Source: JALHMI01 sp964598535
GTDB lineage: Bacteria > Planctomycetota > Planctomycetia > Pirellulales > PALSA-1355
Length of the DNA stretch: 64,000 nt
Reading direction: 5' to 3'
Assembly (NCBI GenBank): GCA_964598535.1
Contig: CAZRCI010000010.1
Span: forward strand, 81,550 to 145,549
Positions 52,713 to 61,800 of the stretch are shown here, in pieces; position 1 is the first letter of the stretch; each line of letters starts with the position of its first letter. The notes beneath the pieces are model-generated. The model did not search any database, was not told where the DNA came from, and worked only from the letters and a program-made list of their open reading frames with translations. A program made the translations under genes and the position numbers.

Positions 52713-54128
52713 ATGCACTACGCCTCGACCTCTCCCACGCTGAAAGTTCTGGTCGTAACGGAAGATCGCGTTCTCCAGCGCCAATTGTCCGGATTCTTCG
52801 ATCTGGTTGGCTATCGCGTGTTGCAGGCCGCCGAGCGCGGGGCGGCGCTGGCCGCGGCCGCGGCTGAAAATCCGCAAATCGTATTGCTCGACGCCGAGCT
52901 GGCCGCCGCTGGCGACTGGGAGCTTTGCGGCCTGCTCACGGGCCGTCCGCCCGGCTCGGGCCCCTTCAAGTTTTTGCTCGTCGACGAGCCCGATCAGCAG
53001 CACCTGCACGAAGCGCTCGAGGCCGGTATCGACGATTTCCTGGTCAAGCCGATCGCCTACGGCGAACTGCTCAGCCGGATGCGGGCCGCGGCCCGGGTCC
53101 TCGAGTACGACCGCCGGGTGAGCCATCAGAACCGCGTCGATCCGCTCACGGGGCTGCTCAGTCGCTCGGCGCTCGCCGGACATTTTCGCCGTCAACTCGC
53201 CGACCACAACGGCGCGGCCGCCCGGGTTGCGTGCGCGGTGATCGACATCGACTTCTTTTCACGCGTTGGCCGTCAACAGGGTGGCGCCGCCGCGGACGCC
53301 CTACTTCAGGCATTCGCTCAGGAGCTGAATCGCCTGTGTACCGGCTCGGAAGTGCTGGGATGTCTGGGATCCGATCGCTTCTGCGTGATGTTGCCCGGCG
53401 CCACTGAAGCGTCCGCGGCCGAGTGGGCCGAGAACGTGCGGTCCGCGCTGGCAGACGGCGAATTCAACCCCGGTGGCACGCCGGTTCGACTCACCGTCAG
53501 CATCGGCGTTGCCTCGTCGAAGCCCGCCGAACGCGCCGAGCAACTCATCGAACGCGCCGTTCAGACCCTGGCTGGCGCCAAATCCATGGGACGCAACTGC
53601 GTTTGCTGCGCCAGCGAGTTGGCCGCCGAACCACGCGCTTTCGAGGCTTCGGAACAACTCTTCGAAAGCACCACGGTGCGCGACGTGATGACGCCTTGCA
53701 CCGTCTTTCTCGGTCCGGACGAGCCCGTGGCCGAGGCCATCGAATTGCTCGACCGCACGCGGCTCGACGGTATTCCGGTTGTCGATGGCAAGGGAAAGCT
53801 GCTCGGCGTGTGCGAGCGGATCTGCCTCGCCGAACTGGCGGAGACGGACCATGCGGGCAGTGTTCGTGAGGCGATGACCGCCGATGTCCAAACCTTCACC
53901 GAGGCCGAAAGCCTGGCCGCGCTGATGGAGCACTTCACGCGCGACAATAGCTCGCTGGCCGTGGTTGTCGACGGTAACAAACCGGTCGGATTCGTCACCT
54001 GCAACAGCCTCGTCGCGCTGTCCCGTCCGGTGAAGAGCAGTAGCTTATTGGCAGATGCCGAGTACTGCGACACAAGCGACTATCTGCTGGTGCCGGACCT
54101 GCGACCGCTGGAAACAGAAAGCGTTTAG
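52713..54128 (+). CDS. response regulator with degenerate GGDEF and paired CBS domains
   Basis: 471 aa from ATG 52713. REC domain residues 10-130 with the phosphoacceptor Asp60 (IVLLDAELA) and K112 in FLVKPI. GGDEF domain about 140-305: DPLTGLLSR start is normal and AVIDIDFF is present, but the active-site loop is L-G-S-D-R-F (218-223) instead of GGDEF, so cyclase activity is doubtful. CBS pair about 325-450: TVRDVMTPCTVFLGPDEPV and SVREAMTADVQTFTEAESL, which commonly bind adenine nucleotides. Divergent from the FHA-EAL/kinase-tubulin operon, 235 bp away. It fits a signal-integrating hub for that operon. Confidence 0.87.
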   Translation: MHYASTSPTLKVLVVTEDRVLQRQLSGFFDLVGYRVLQAAERGAALAAAAAENPQIVLLDAELAAAGDWELCGLLTGRPPGSGPFKFLLVDEPDQQHLHEALEAGIDDFLVKPIAYGELLSRMRAAARVLEYDRRVSHQNRVDPLTGLLSRSALAGHFRRQLADHNGAAARVACAVIDIDFFSRVGRQQGGAAADALLQAFAQELNRLCTGSEVLGCLGSDRFCVMLPGATEASAAEWAENVRSALADGEFNPGGTPVRLTVSIGVASSKPAERAEQLIERAVQTLAGAKSMGRNCVCCASELAAEPRAFEASEQLFESTTVRDVMTPCTVFLGPDEPVAEAIELLDRTRLDGIPVVDGKGKLLGVCERICLAELAETDHAGSVREAMTADVQTFTEAESLAALMEHFTRDNSSLAVVVDGNKPVGFVTCNSLVALSRPVKSSSLLADAEYCDTSDYLLVPDLRPLETESV

Positions 54129-54274
54129 CAGGTCGCAAAAAAATCCGCTGCCTGATAACGCTGCTTCGCACGCGTATCGGGACAAAGTTACGTTGACGTG
54201 CCGGCCGCCTTCAGCCGTTGGATACGACGGAAGGTGTCGGGACCGGCGCGGGGCGAATCCCCTGCACTCGCGCC

Positions 54275-55600
54275 TTATTTGTTGATCACCACCGTAAAGT
54301 AGCTGTCCACGACGCGATCGAAATATTCGGGCCGCATCTCGATCGGCAGGTCGTTGTATGCGCAATAATTCCGCACCTGGTTCAGCAGGTCGCGGGGATG
54401 GCAGCGCCGCAGCGGCCGCTTGCCCTGATAGTGCGTATCGAGCAGGTAGTTCACCACCTCGGGACGATATTCACACCCGAACTTCTTGGCATACAGTTCG
54501 AATAGGCTGTGAAATTCCTCGGGGCTCGGGTTATCGACCTCGATTTTGTACGGAATGCGCCGCAGGAACGCCTCGTCCACCAGGTCGCACGGCTCGAGGT
54601 TTGTCGAGAAAATAATGAGCTGCTCGAACGGCACTTGGAACTTCTTGCCGGTCGACAACGTCAGGTAATCCTGCCGCGCTTCGAGCGGGATGATCCAACG
54701 ATTCAAAAGCTCCGCCGGCTCGATGCGCTGGCGGCCGAAGTCGTCAATCAGCAGGCACCCACAGTTGCTCTTCAGTTGCAGCGGGGCCTCGCTGACGTTG
54801 GCGCGCGGATCGTGCCGAATCTCCAGGGCGTCGAGCGTCAACTCGCCGCCGACGACGACCGTGGGGCGGCGGATCTTGACCCACCGGCGGTCGAAATTCG
54901 TAGACCGTAGCAGGCTCCCCTCGCGTTCCTCGATCGCCTCGTGATAGGCCGTGTCGTAGAGCTTGATGATCTGCCCGTCTTCGATCAGGGCCTGCGGCAC
55001 CCAGATATGCTGGCCGAAGCACATCGTGATCCGCCGGGCCAGGGTGCTCTTGCCGTTGCCCGGATTACCGTACAAAAACAGGCCCGCCCCGGAGTTGATC
55101 GCCGGGCCCAGCGTCTCGAACAGGTTGGGCTTCACGCAGATGTCCGCAAAGGCTCCCGTCAGTTGCGAACGCTTGGGAGCCTCGGCCCGAATCGTTTGGG
55201 CTTCGACCGAAAGCACATAATCGGCCAGCGGCACGGGCGCCGGCCCCACGTAGGCACAAGCTTCAAAATACGACTGGGCTCGGGCTCGGCCCTGTTCGGT
55301 CAGGGCATAGGTATAGTCGCTGAGCGCCGCCGAGCCGGTGTGGACGATGACCTGGCGCGTGCGCAGGTCCTTGAACACCGACTCCAGGAGCCCGAACGGC
55401 AGGCACAGAGCATCGGCCAGGGCCCGCCCGCTCGCGGTTCCCACGAGGCTCAGATTCTTGCAAATCAAGGCTTCGACGAGCGAGGTCGGTACCCCGGCTT
55501 CCTCCAAAGATCGCGGTTCGGCCGGGCGGAAGGCGTCGTCCGAAAGCAGCGAGGCCAACAGGCTTTCGCGGGTATCCGTACTGGTGGTGGTCGTCGACAT
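54275..55600 (-). CDS. AAA ATPase with N-terminal winged-helix-like region
   Basis: 441 aa from ATG 55600, preceded by GGGAGA. Residues 30-115 resemble a winged helix (LVEALICKNLSLVG; LLESVFKDLRTRQVIVHTG; YTYALTEQGRARA). The ATPase domain has Walker A GNPGNGKS (178-185), Walker B CGCLLIDDFGRQ and a sensor-1 Asn in IIFSTNLEP, followed by an arginine-finger-like FLRRIPYKIEV and a C-terminal helical lid (PLRRCHPRDLLNQV). This plan is widespread in planctomycete genomes as a secretion or pilus-linked ATPase, but I cannot assign a pathway. Leftward, single gene. Confidence 0.8.
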   Translation of the reverse strand: MSTTTTSTDTRESLLASLLSDDAFRPAEPRSLEEAGVPTSLVEALICKNLSLVGTASGRALADALCLPFGLLESVFKDLRTRQVIVHTGSAALSDYTYALTEQGRARAQSYFEACAYVGPAPVPLADYVLSVEAQTIRAEAPKRSQLTGAFADICVKPNLFETLGPAINSGAGLFLYGNPGNGKSTLARRITMCFGQHIWVPQALIEDGQIIKLYDTAYHEAIEEREGSLLRSTNFDRRWVKIRRPTVVVGGELTLDALEIRHDPRANVSEAPLQLKSNCGCLLIDDFGRQRIEPAELLNRWIIPLEARQDYLTLSTGKKFQVPFEQLIIFSTNLEPCDLVDEAFLRRIPYKIEVDNPSPEEFHSLFELYAKKFGCEYRPEVVNYLLDTHYQGKRPLRRCHPRDLLNQVRNYCAYNDLPIEMRPEYFDRVVDSYFTVVINK

Positions 55601-55888
55601 CGTGGGTCTCCCGTGGAGGAATCGGGGCAGCGCAACGCCGCGCATCACCTGTGGAAACTCTAGGTTACGACGGCCGCTCGAATCGGTATCGAGATTGACG
55701 CCGGAGCTGTGGGGGGGTAGTTTTATACCACGCGCGTTGCATTTTGCGCTTGGCGCGGCAGTGCGTACTTAAAGAACCCGGGATCGAGGCAAGTGAGCCT
55801 TCTGGCCGGTTGCGCACGGAGTCCAAGAGACCCTGCCGCAAGCCGCGAGGGCTCCTCGACACGCTGGCCCCTCACGAGGCTGTCTCTC

Positions 55889-58780
55889 ATGCCACGTCGC
55901 ATCCGTGTTGTAGGACGCCGTCGTGTCTCACGTCGGATCCGTGTCGCCGGATCGCGCGTCCAAGCTTACTCGTCCGCGTCTCTCAGGTTCGAAACGCTCG
56001 AGATCCGCCGCCTGTTGCACGCGGGTCACGATCATGCCGATGATCCGGCCACGCTCCCTTTTTTTTCCGAGCCGGTGCCGGGCGACGTGGTGCTGCCGCT
56101 GGGCGCCGAGCCGCTGAACTCGCTCTCCAGCATTCCGATGCTCAATAGCAATCCCGGCGCGCCGGTGGACATCTATCTCGATTTCGACGGGCATTTCGAG
56201 GCGGCCTGGGGATCGTACACCCACGCGAGCACGCCCGTCTATTCGCGCGATTCGGACCTTGGCACGTTCAGCAACAGCGAACTGCAGGCGATCCATGACA
56301 TCTGGGCTCAGGTATCCGAGGACTACGCCCCCTTCAACGTCAACGTGACGACGGTCGAGCCGCCCAGCTTTGCCGACGGCGTCGCGCTGCGCATCGCCAT
56401 CGGTGGCAACGGCGAATGGTATCCGAGCAACGTCGGAGGCGTTGCCTACGTCAACAGCTTTACGAGCTGGATTCCCAACACCGCCTTTGTGTTCTCGGCG
56501 AACCTATCGAACGGCAATCCGAAGAGCGTCGCCGAGGCCAGCTCTCACGAGGCCGGACATGCCTTCGGCCTGGAACATATCAGCCAGTACAATTCGAGCG
56601 GTCAAAAAGTCGCGGAATACTACGCCGGCGCCGGCGGCAAGGCGCCCATCATGGGCAACAGCTACTCGGCGACTCGCGGACTGTGGTGGAACGGCCCGAA
56701 TAGCGACGGCCCAAATTCGATCCAGGACGATATGGCGCGCATCGCGCGCTCGGCGAACGGCTTTGGTTATCGGCTCGACGATCACGGCAACACACCGGCG
56801 ACGGCCACCCTGCTTTCCGGCGCCGGCGGGCAGCTTACCGCCAGCGGCATTATCACCACGACCAGCGACCTCGACTACTTTGCCTTCGATACCGATGCCG
56901 GCGAAATCACGCTGACCGTGACCGTTCCGCCGCACAACAATCTAGATGCGCGGCTCGAGCTGCGGACCGCCACGGGCGAATTGCTCCAATACGCGGCGCC
57001 CTCGACCAGTTTTGGCGCCACGATCACCGCCAATCTTCAGGCCGGCAGCTATCGCGCGGTTGTCATGTCGCAGGGCAACTATGGTGACGTCGGCCAGTAC
57101 ACGCTGACTGCCGATGTCCTGGCCCCTTCGGTCGAGGGCGTGGTTTTCGTCGATCACGATCGCGACGGGGTGCGCGATGATGGCGAGCCCGGGATTCCCG
57201 GCGTGACCGTCTTTGACGATCTCAATCGCAACGGACAGTGGGACGCTCAGCCGCAGCTTGTGTTTACGGCCCTGGATACGCCGCTCGCGTTTCCCGCCAG
57301 CGGCACCACACGCTCCTACCTCGTGATCGAGCACGTGGCCGGATTGATCGTCGACGTCAACGTGCGCGTCTCGATCAGCCATCCTCACGTGGGCGATCTG
57401 CTCGTCGGATTGATCGATCCGTTGGGCACCTTCACGACGTTGGCGGCGGAGCTTCCCAATAGCGGCACCACGTTCACGAGCACCGTCTTCGACGACCAGG
57501 CCGAGGTATCCATTTATGAGGCGATTGCCCCGTTCACGGGCCGCTTCCGCCCGTTGGGTGAGTTGTCGCCGCTCGCCGGCCGCAACCCCAACGGCCAGTG
57601 GCGGCTTATCGTCACCAACCTCACCGGCGCCGCGCCCGGCGTGATCGACGACTTCTCGCTCGAGATCACGGTCTCCGCTCCCGAGCCGAAAACGACCACC
57701 GATTCGCTCGGCCGCTACCTGTTCGCGTTCTCGGATTCGGGCCTGCACCATATTCGCCAGATGCCGATCGCGGGGTACGTGGTCGGATTTCTGCCCGGCG
57801 GCGCGCATCAGATCATGCTCCAAATGGGCACGGCCTATACCCATGTGAACTTCGCCAACCTGACGCCGGGAGTCGTTGATCGGGCGCTGTTCTACGACGG
57901 CTCGAAGTTCGACGGCTACACGCCGGGGATCAACGCCGCCGATGATCTTGCCATCGCTACCGACAAGCGCGCGTATCTGCCCGGCGCGGGGCTGGCAACC
58001 TTCGACAGCATTTCCAGCTATGTGCGCGGGCTGAATGGCATCATGATCGACGTGCTCGGCCTGAACACGGCCATCTCGTTCGATGATTTCCAGTTCCGCA
58101 TGGGCGACGACAATGATCCCCACAACTGGCTGCCGGCGCCGCTGCCTAGCTCGATTGACGTGCGGGCCGGCGCGGGTGTCGGGGGCTCTGACCGGATCGA
58201 GCTCGTGTGGGCCGATGACGCCGTCAAGAACGCCTGGTTGCAGGTGACGCTCGCCGGCAATGACGCGCACGGCGAGTTCAATTTCAACACGGGCATGGCC
58301 GCTTCCGACGTGTTTTACTTCGGTAGCCGCGTGGGCGACGCCGGATTCAACCCTGAACTCGTCGTTATGACCGGTCTTGACGATGAACTCGCCGTACGAG
58401 CCGCTTCGTCGTTCAACCAGCTGGTCACGAATCCGCTCGATTTCAATCGCGATGGTGTCATCGGTCTTGCCGATCAACTTATCGCTCGCAACAACCCCGG
58501 CTTGTTGATGAAAATCAACTTGCCCGGGGCCGGCGGCGAACTGCTCGCGGCGAACGCCGTGGCGTCTGCGTTGGCGATTGCCGATCGTCGGGAAGACGCC
58601 GCGGTCATGGCCGTCGCGCCGGATGAGCGCACCGCGGACGTGGCGTTGGCAACGCTCGTCGCGGTGCGTGTGTCGAAGGCAAGCGAGTCCGCCGAGACGC
58701 CGTCACGCATTACGTTGGTGGAGCAGTCGCTCGTGGAACTTGTCGTGGATGAAGCACTGCTCGACGCGCTGCTTGGCTGA
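55889..58780 (+). CDS. secreted zinc metalloprotease with pre-peptidase, SdrD-like, P-domain and dockerin-like modules
   Basis: 963 aa from ATG 55889; a GTG at 55793 is the alternative start. The Arg-rich N-terminus leads to LRFETLEIRRLLHA, the planctomycete-type export motif. The catalytic motif HEAGHAFGLEH (220-230) is HExxHxxGxxH with a metzincin-type third His, and a Met-turn candidate IMGNSYS follows. C-terminal modules: pre-peptidase C-terminal domain (about 305-410, LDYFAFDTDAGEITLTV), SdrD B-like (VEGVVFVDHDRDGVRDDGEPG), proprotein-convertase P-domain-like (about 460-600) and dockerin-like DFNRDGVIGLADQLIA. Extracellular; likely degrades proteins and attaches to a matrix. Its stop converges on the kinase-WD40 gene 25 bp away. 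Confidence 0.85.
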   Translation: MPRRIRVVGRRRVSRRIRVAGSRVQAYSSASLRFETLEIRRLLHAGHDHADDPATLPFFSEPVPGDVVLPLGAEPLNSLSSIPMLNSNPGAPVDIYLDFDGHFEAAWGSYTHASTPVYSRDSDLGTFSNSELQAIHDIWAQVSEDYAPFNVNVTTVEPPSFADGVALRIAIGGNGEWYPSNVGGVAYVNSFTSWIPNTAFVFSANLSNGNPKSVAEASSHEAGHAFGLEHISQYNSSGQKVAEYYAGAGGKAPIMGNSYSATRGLWWNGPNSDGPNSIQDDMARIARSANGFGYRLDDHGNTPATATLLSGAGGQLTASGIITTTSDLDYFAFDTDAGEITLTVTVPPHNNLDARLELRTATGELLQYAAPSTSFGATITANLQAGSYRAVVMSQGNYGDVGQYTLTADVLAPSVEGVVFVDHDRDGVRDDGEPGIPGVTVFDDLNRNGQWDAQPQLVFTALDTPLAFPASGTTRSYLVIEHVAGLIVDVNVRVSISHPHVGDLLVGLIDPLGTFTTLAAELPNSGTTFTSTVFDDQAEVSIYEAIAPFTGRFRPLGELSPLAGRNPNGQWRLIVTNLTGAAPGVIDDFSLEITVSAPEPKTTTDSLGRYLFAFSDSGLHHIRQMPIAGYVVGFLPGGAHQIMLQMGTAYTHVNFANLTPGVVDRALFYDGSKFDGYTPGINAADDLAIATDKRAYLPGAGLATFDSISSYVRGLNGIMIDVLGLNTAISFDDFQFRMGDDNDPHNWLPAPLPSSIDVRAGAGVGGSDRIELVWADDAVKNAWLQVTLAGNDAHGEFNFNTGMAASDVFYFGSRVGDAGFNPELVVMTGLDDELAVRAASSFNQLVTNPLDFNRDGVIGLADQLIARNNPGLLMKINLPGAGGELLAANAVASALAIADRREDAAVMAVAPDERTADVALATLVAVRVSKASESAETPSRITLVEQSLVELVVDEALLDALLG

Positions 58781-58805
58781 CCCGGCGCAGGGAATGTCCC
58801 GCGCG

Positions 58806-61800
58806 TTACGGACGCCAGGCATCGGTCTGCCAGAGAACGGCCGTGCCGTCGAGGCTGCCGCTCAGTGCCGCGCGGCCGTCGGGCGAGAATCCCACCGTGG
58901 TCACCGCCTGCTCGTGATACCGCAACGTCAGAAGCTCCTTGCCCACGGCTGGTTCATCGCCGGCCGGATCGCCAAACTCGATCGGGCTGGCGTCCCAAAT
59001 CTTGCTCAACCGGTCGCGGCTACCGGTGATGGCGCGGCGACCGGTGGGCGAAAACGCGACCGAGCTGACGCCGTCGGTGTGGCCCGCATAGCGCACCAGC
59101 GGAGCACCGGTTGCGGTGTCGAATACCAGCGCCTGGCCGCTTTCAAGTCCAACGAGTAGGCGTGCTCCCATTCGATCGAAGGCCACGCTCAGCGCCGGGG
59201 CCCCGGCTTGCCAATGCCGCAACGGCTTGCCGTCGGCGGCGTTCCAGAGCCGCACCACACCGTCGGCGCCGGTGGTGACGATCGTTTGCCCGTCGGGCGA
59301 AAAGTCCGCCGCCAGCGGCGCGGTTTGTCGTGCCGGCTGGGGCATGTGCGCAAACGTCTGGAGCGCCTTGCGCGATGGCCAATGCCAGAGCCGCGCGGTT
59401 CCTTCTTCGCCCGCCGTGAGCAGCAGGTTATCGTCGACCGGCGAGAATCGTGTTGCTGAAAGCGCACCCGCATGTTGGCTCGGCAATTGCCGTTCGGCCA
59501 GGCCGGTGGCGACGTTCCAGACTTTAGCGCGGCGGTCTGTGCTGCCGGTCACGGCAAACTTGCCGCTGGCCGAAAAGCTCGTGGCCGTGATCCCGCTATG
59601 CGGTTTGAATGCGAGCTCGGGTTCCTTGCCGCTGGCCGCCGACCAAACCGCCGCGCCGTTGCCGCCCACCGCGAGCACGCCGCCTTGCGGCGCATCGAGC
59701 GCGGCCCAGATGCCTTCGCGGTGATTGCTCAAATCGAGATACGGGCCACCCTCAGGGGAGAGCACCTCGCGCCCCGTGGCAACGTCGAACTTTCGTACGC
59801 GGCCGCCACCCTGGTCCGCCTGAGAGGCGGTGCTGGCGGTCAACACTCCGGCGCCATCCGACGTGAACGCGAGCGACGTCAGCGCGTCCGCGCCGCGATA
59901 CAATTCGGCGATCGCCTCACCCTTGGCGTTCCAGATTTTCAGCACCGCGGTCGTGCCGTCGCCGGTGGTCTCTTCGGCCAGCGTTGCGATCTGATCGCCG
60001 TTTGGCGAAACCGCGAGCGCCATTACCGCGATGTCAACGGCGTCGCGTTGTTCGATGTTGCCGTGGACGAGCGGCGCCCGCAGCTCACGTCCCGTAGATA
60101 GATCCCATTGGGCGACCGTTCCGTCTTTGCTCGCGGTGAGCAGGGTCTTGCCGTTGGGCAGGAAGGCTGCGTCGGTGATCGCGGCCGTATGCCCTTTGAG
60201 ACGATGCGCGACGGCGCCCGTCGCGCGGCTCCAAAGAATGCCATGCCCGGCGTCATCGCCCGAGAAAAGTAACTCGGCGTCGGGCGAGATTGCCACCGTG
60301 GTGACGAGCGCCACGTGACCGGCGCCGAAGGTCGGATCGACCGGCGTCACGTGTTGGGCCGAACGCCGTTCGTCATCCAGTTGCCACAGTCCAAGTTGGG
60401 CCTGGCTTGCTAGCGCTTCTGGATCGACGGCGTTCTCCAGGCTCATGGCGGCCAGAATCCAACCGCCGTCGCGCGCGACCGCGATCGCGCCGTTGCGACC
60501 GGTATGTTCGAGCGCGAGCAGTTGCGTGCCCGTCGCGGCATCCCAGACGCGCGCCGTACGATCACCACCGGCCGTGAGCAGACGTTGGCCGTCTGCGAAG
60601 TAGAGGGCTCGTGATGTCAAAAAGTCATGCCCTTCGGACAGCGTCACTTCGTGCGCGCCCGAGGCGCTGGCAAACACACGCGCCGCATGGTCGCCGCCGC
60701 CCGTGATGATACGACTCCCATCGGGAGCGAACGCCGCGGCGAGCACGGCGCCGGTATGTCCGGTCAGCGCGATTCCTTGAGGCGCGGGCCGATAATCGAC
60801 TAGGTCCCAGAGTTTGATTTCGCCCTCTTGTCCGCCCGAGAATACTTGATCGCCGTTGGCGACGAATGCGGCTGTCAGCACCGGTCGGCTGTGTCCGCGC
60901 AATTCCGCATGGGCGCGTCCGGTCGCGACTTCCCACACGCGCAGGGCGTTATCGTCGCCGCCCGAGACCAGAAAATCGCCGTCGGCCGAGAACTGAACCG
61001 TGCGCACGGGACCGCGATGTCCTTCGAGCGCGCGGTTTGCTTGCGGTTGAAGGGGCTGCCGCATGCTGACCAAATCGGCCAGTCGCAGCTCGGCGATCGT
61101 TTCCGGCCGCCAGAGGAGCACCCGTTTATCGTAGCCGGCGCTGGCTACCTGCCGGCCGTCGGGTGAGTATGCCACGGCAAACACCGCGCCTTGATGGCCC
61201 ACGAATACTTTCTGCGGTTGTGGCGTACCACCGGCTGCCAGGCGGTCGGGAGAAAATGGCCACAGGATGACTCGGCCATCTTCGCCGGCCGTGGCGATTT
61301 GGTTGCCAAGGGGAGCGAATCGCGCGGCAAAGATCGAGCCATAGTGTCCGCGGAGCGCGAGGGGCGGCGCGGCTGGATCGTCGAGCTTCCAGAGGCGTGC
61401 CGTATGATCGCTTCCGGCCGATACGAGCCAGCTTCCGTCGGCCGAGATATCGAGCGCGTGAATGCGTCCCGAGTGGCCGGCAACCTTGGCAAGCAGTTGG
61501 CCGTCGGCCACGCGCGCGAGCTGAATCGTACCGCTGGCGGTTGCTATCGCCAGGCGATCGCCGCGCGGCGAAATGGCCAGTGCGAGCGGACGTTCGCGCA
61601 GCTCGGCTTGCCATCGTTTGCCGCCCGTCGCGCGGTCCCAGGCGCGAATCCGCCCGTCATCGCTGGCGGCGACTAACAGGTTCTCGTGCGGAGCAAAGGC
61701 GACTGCGCGGACCGTGCCTTCGGCGGCGAAATCCCGCCCGCCGTTGGCCAGCCGGTGCAAGTAGCCCCACTCCCAATCGCGCAGTTCGACTGGCTGGCAC

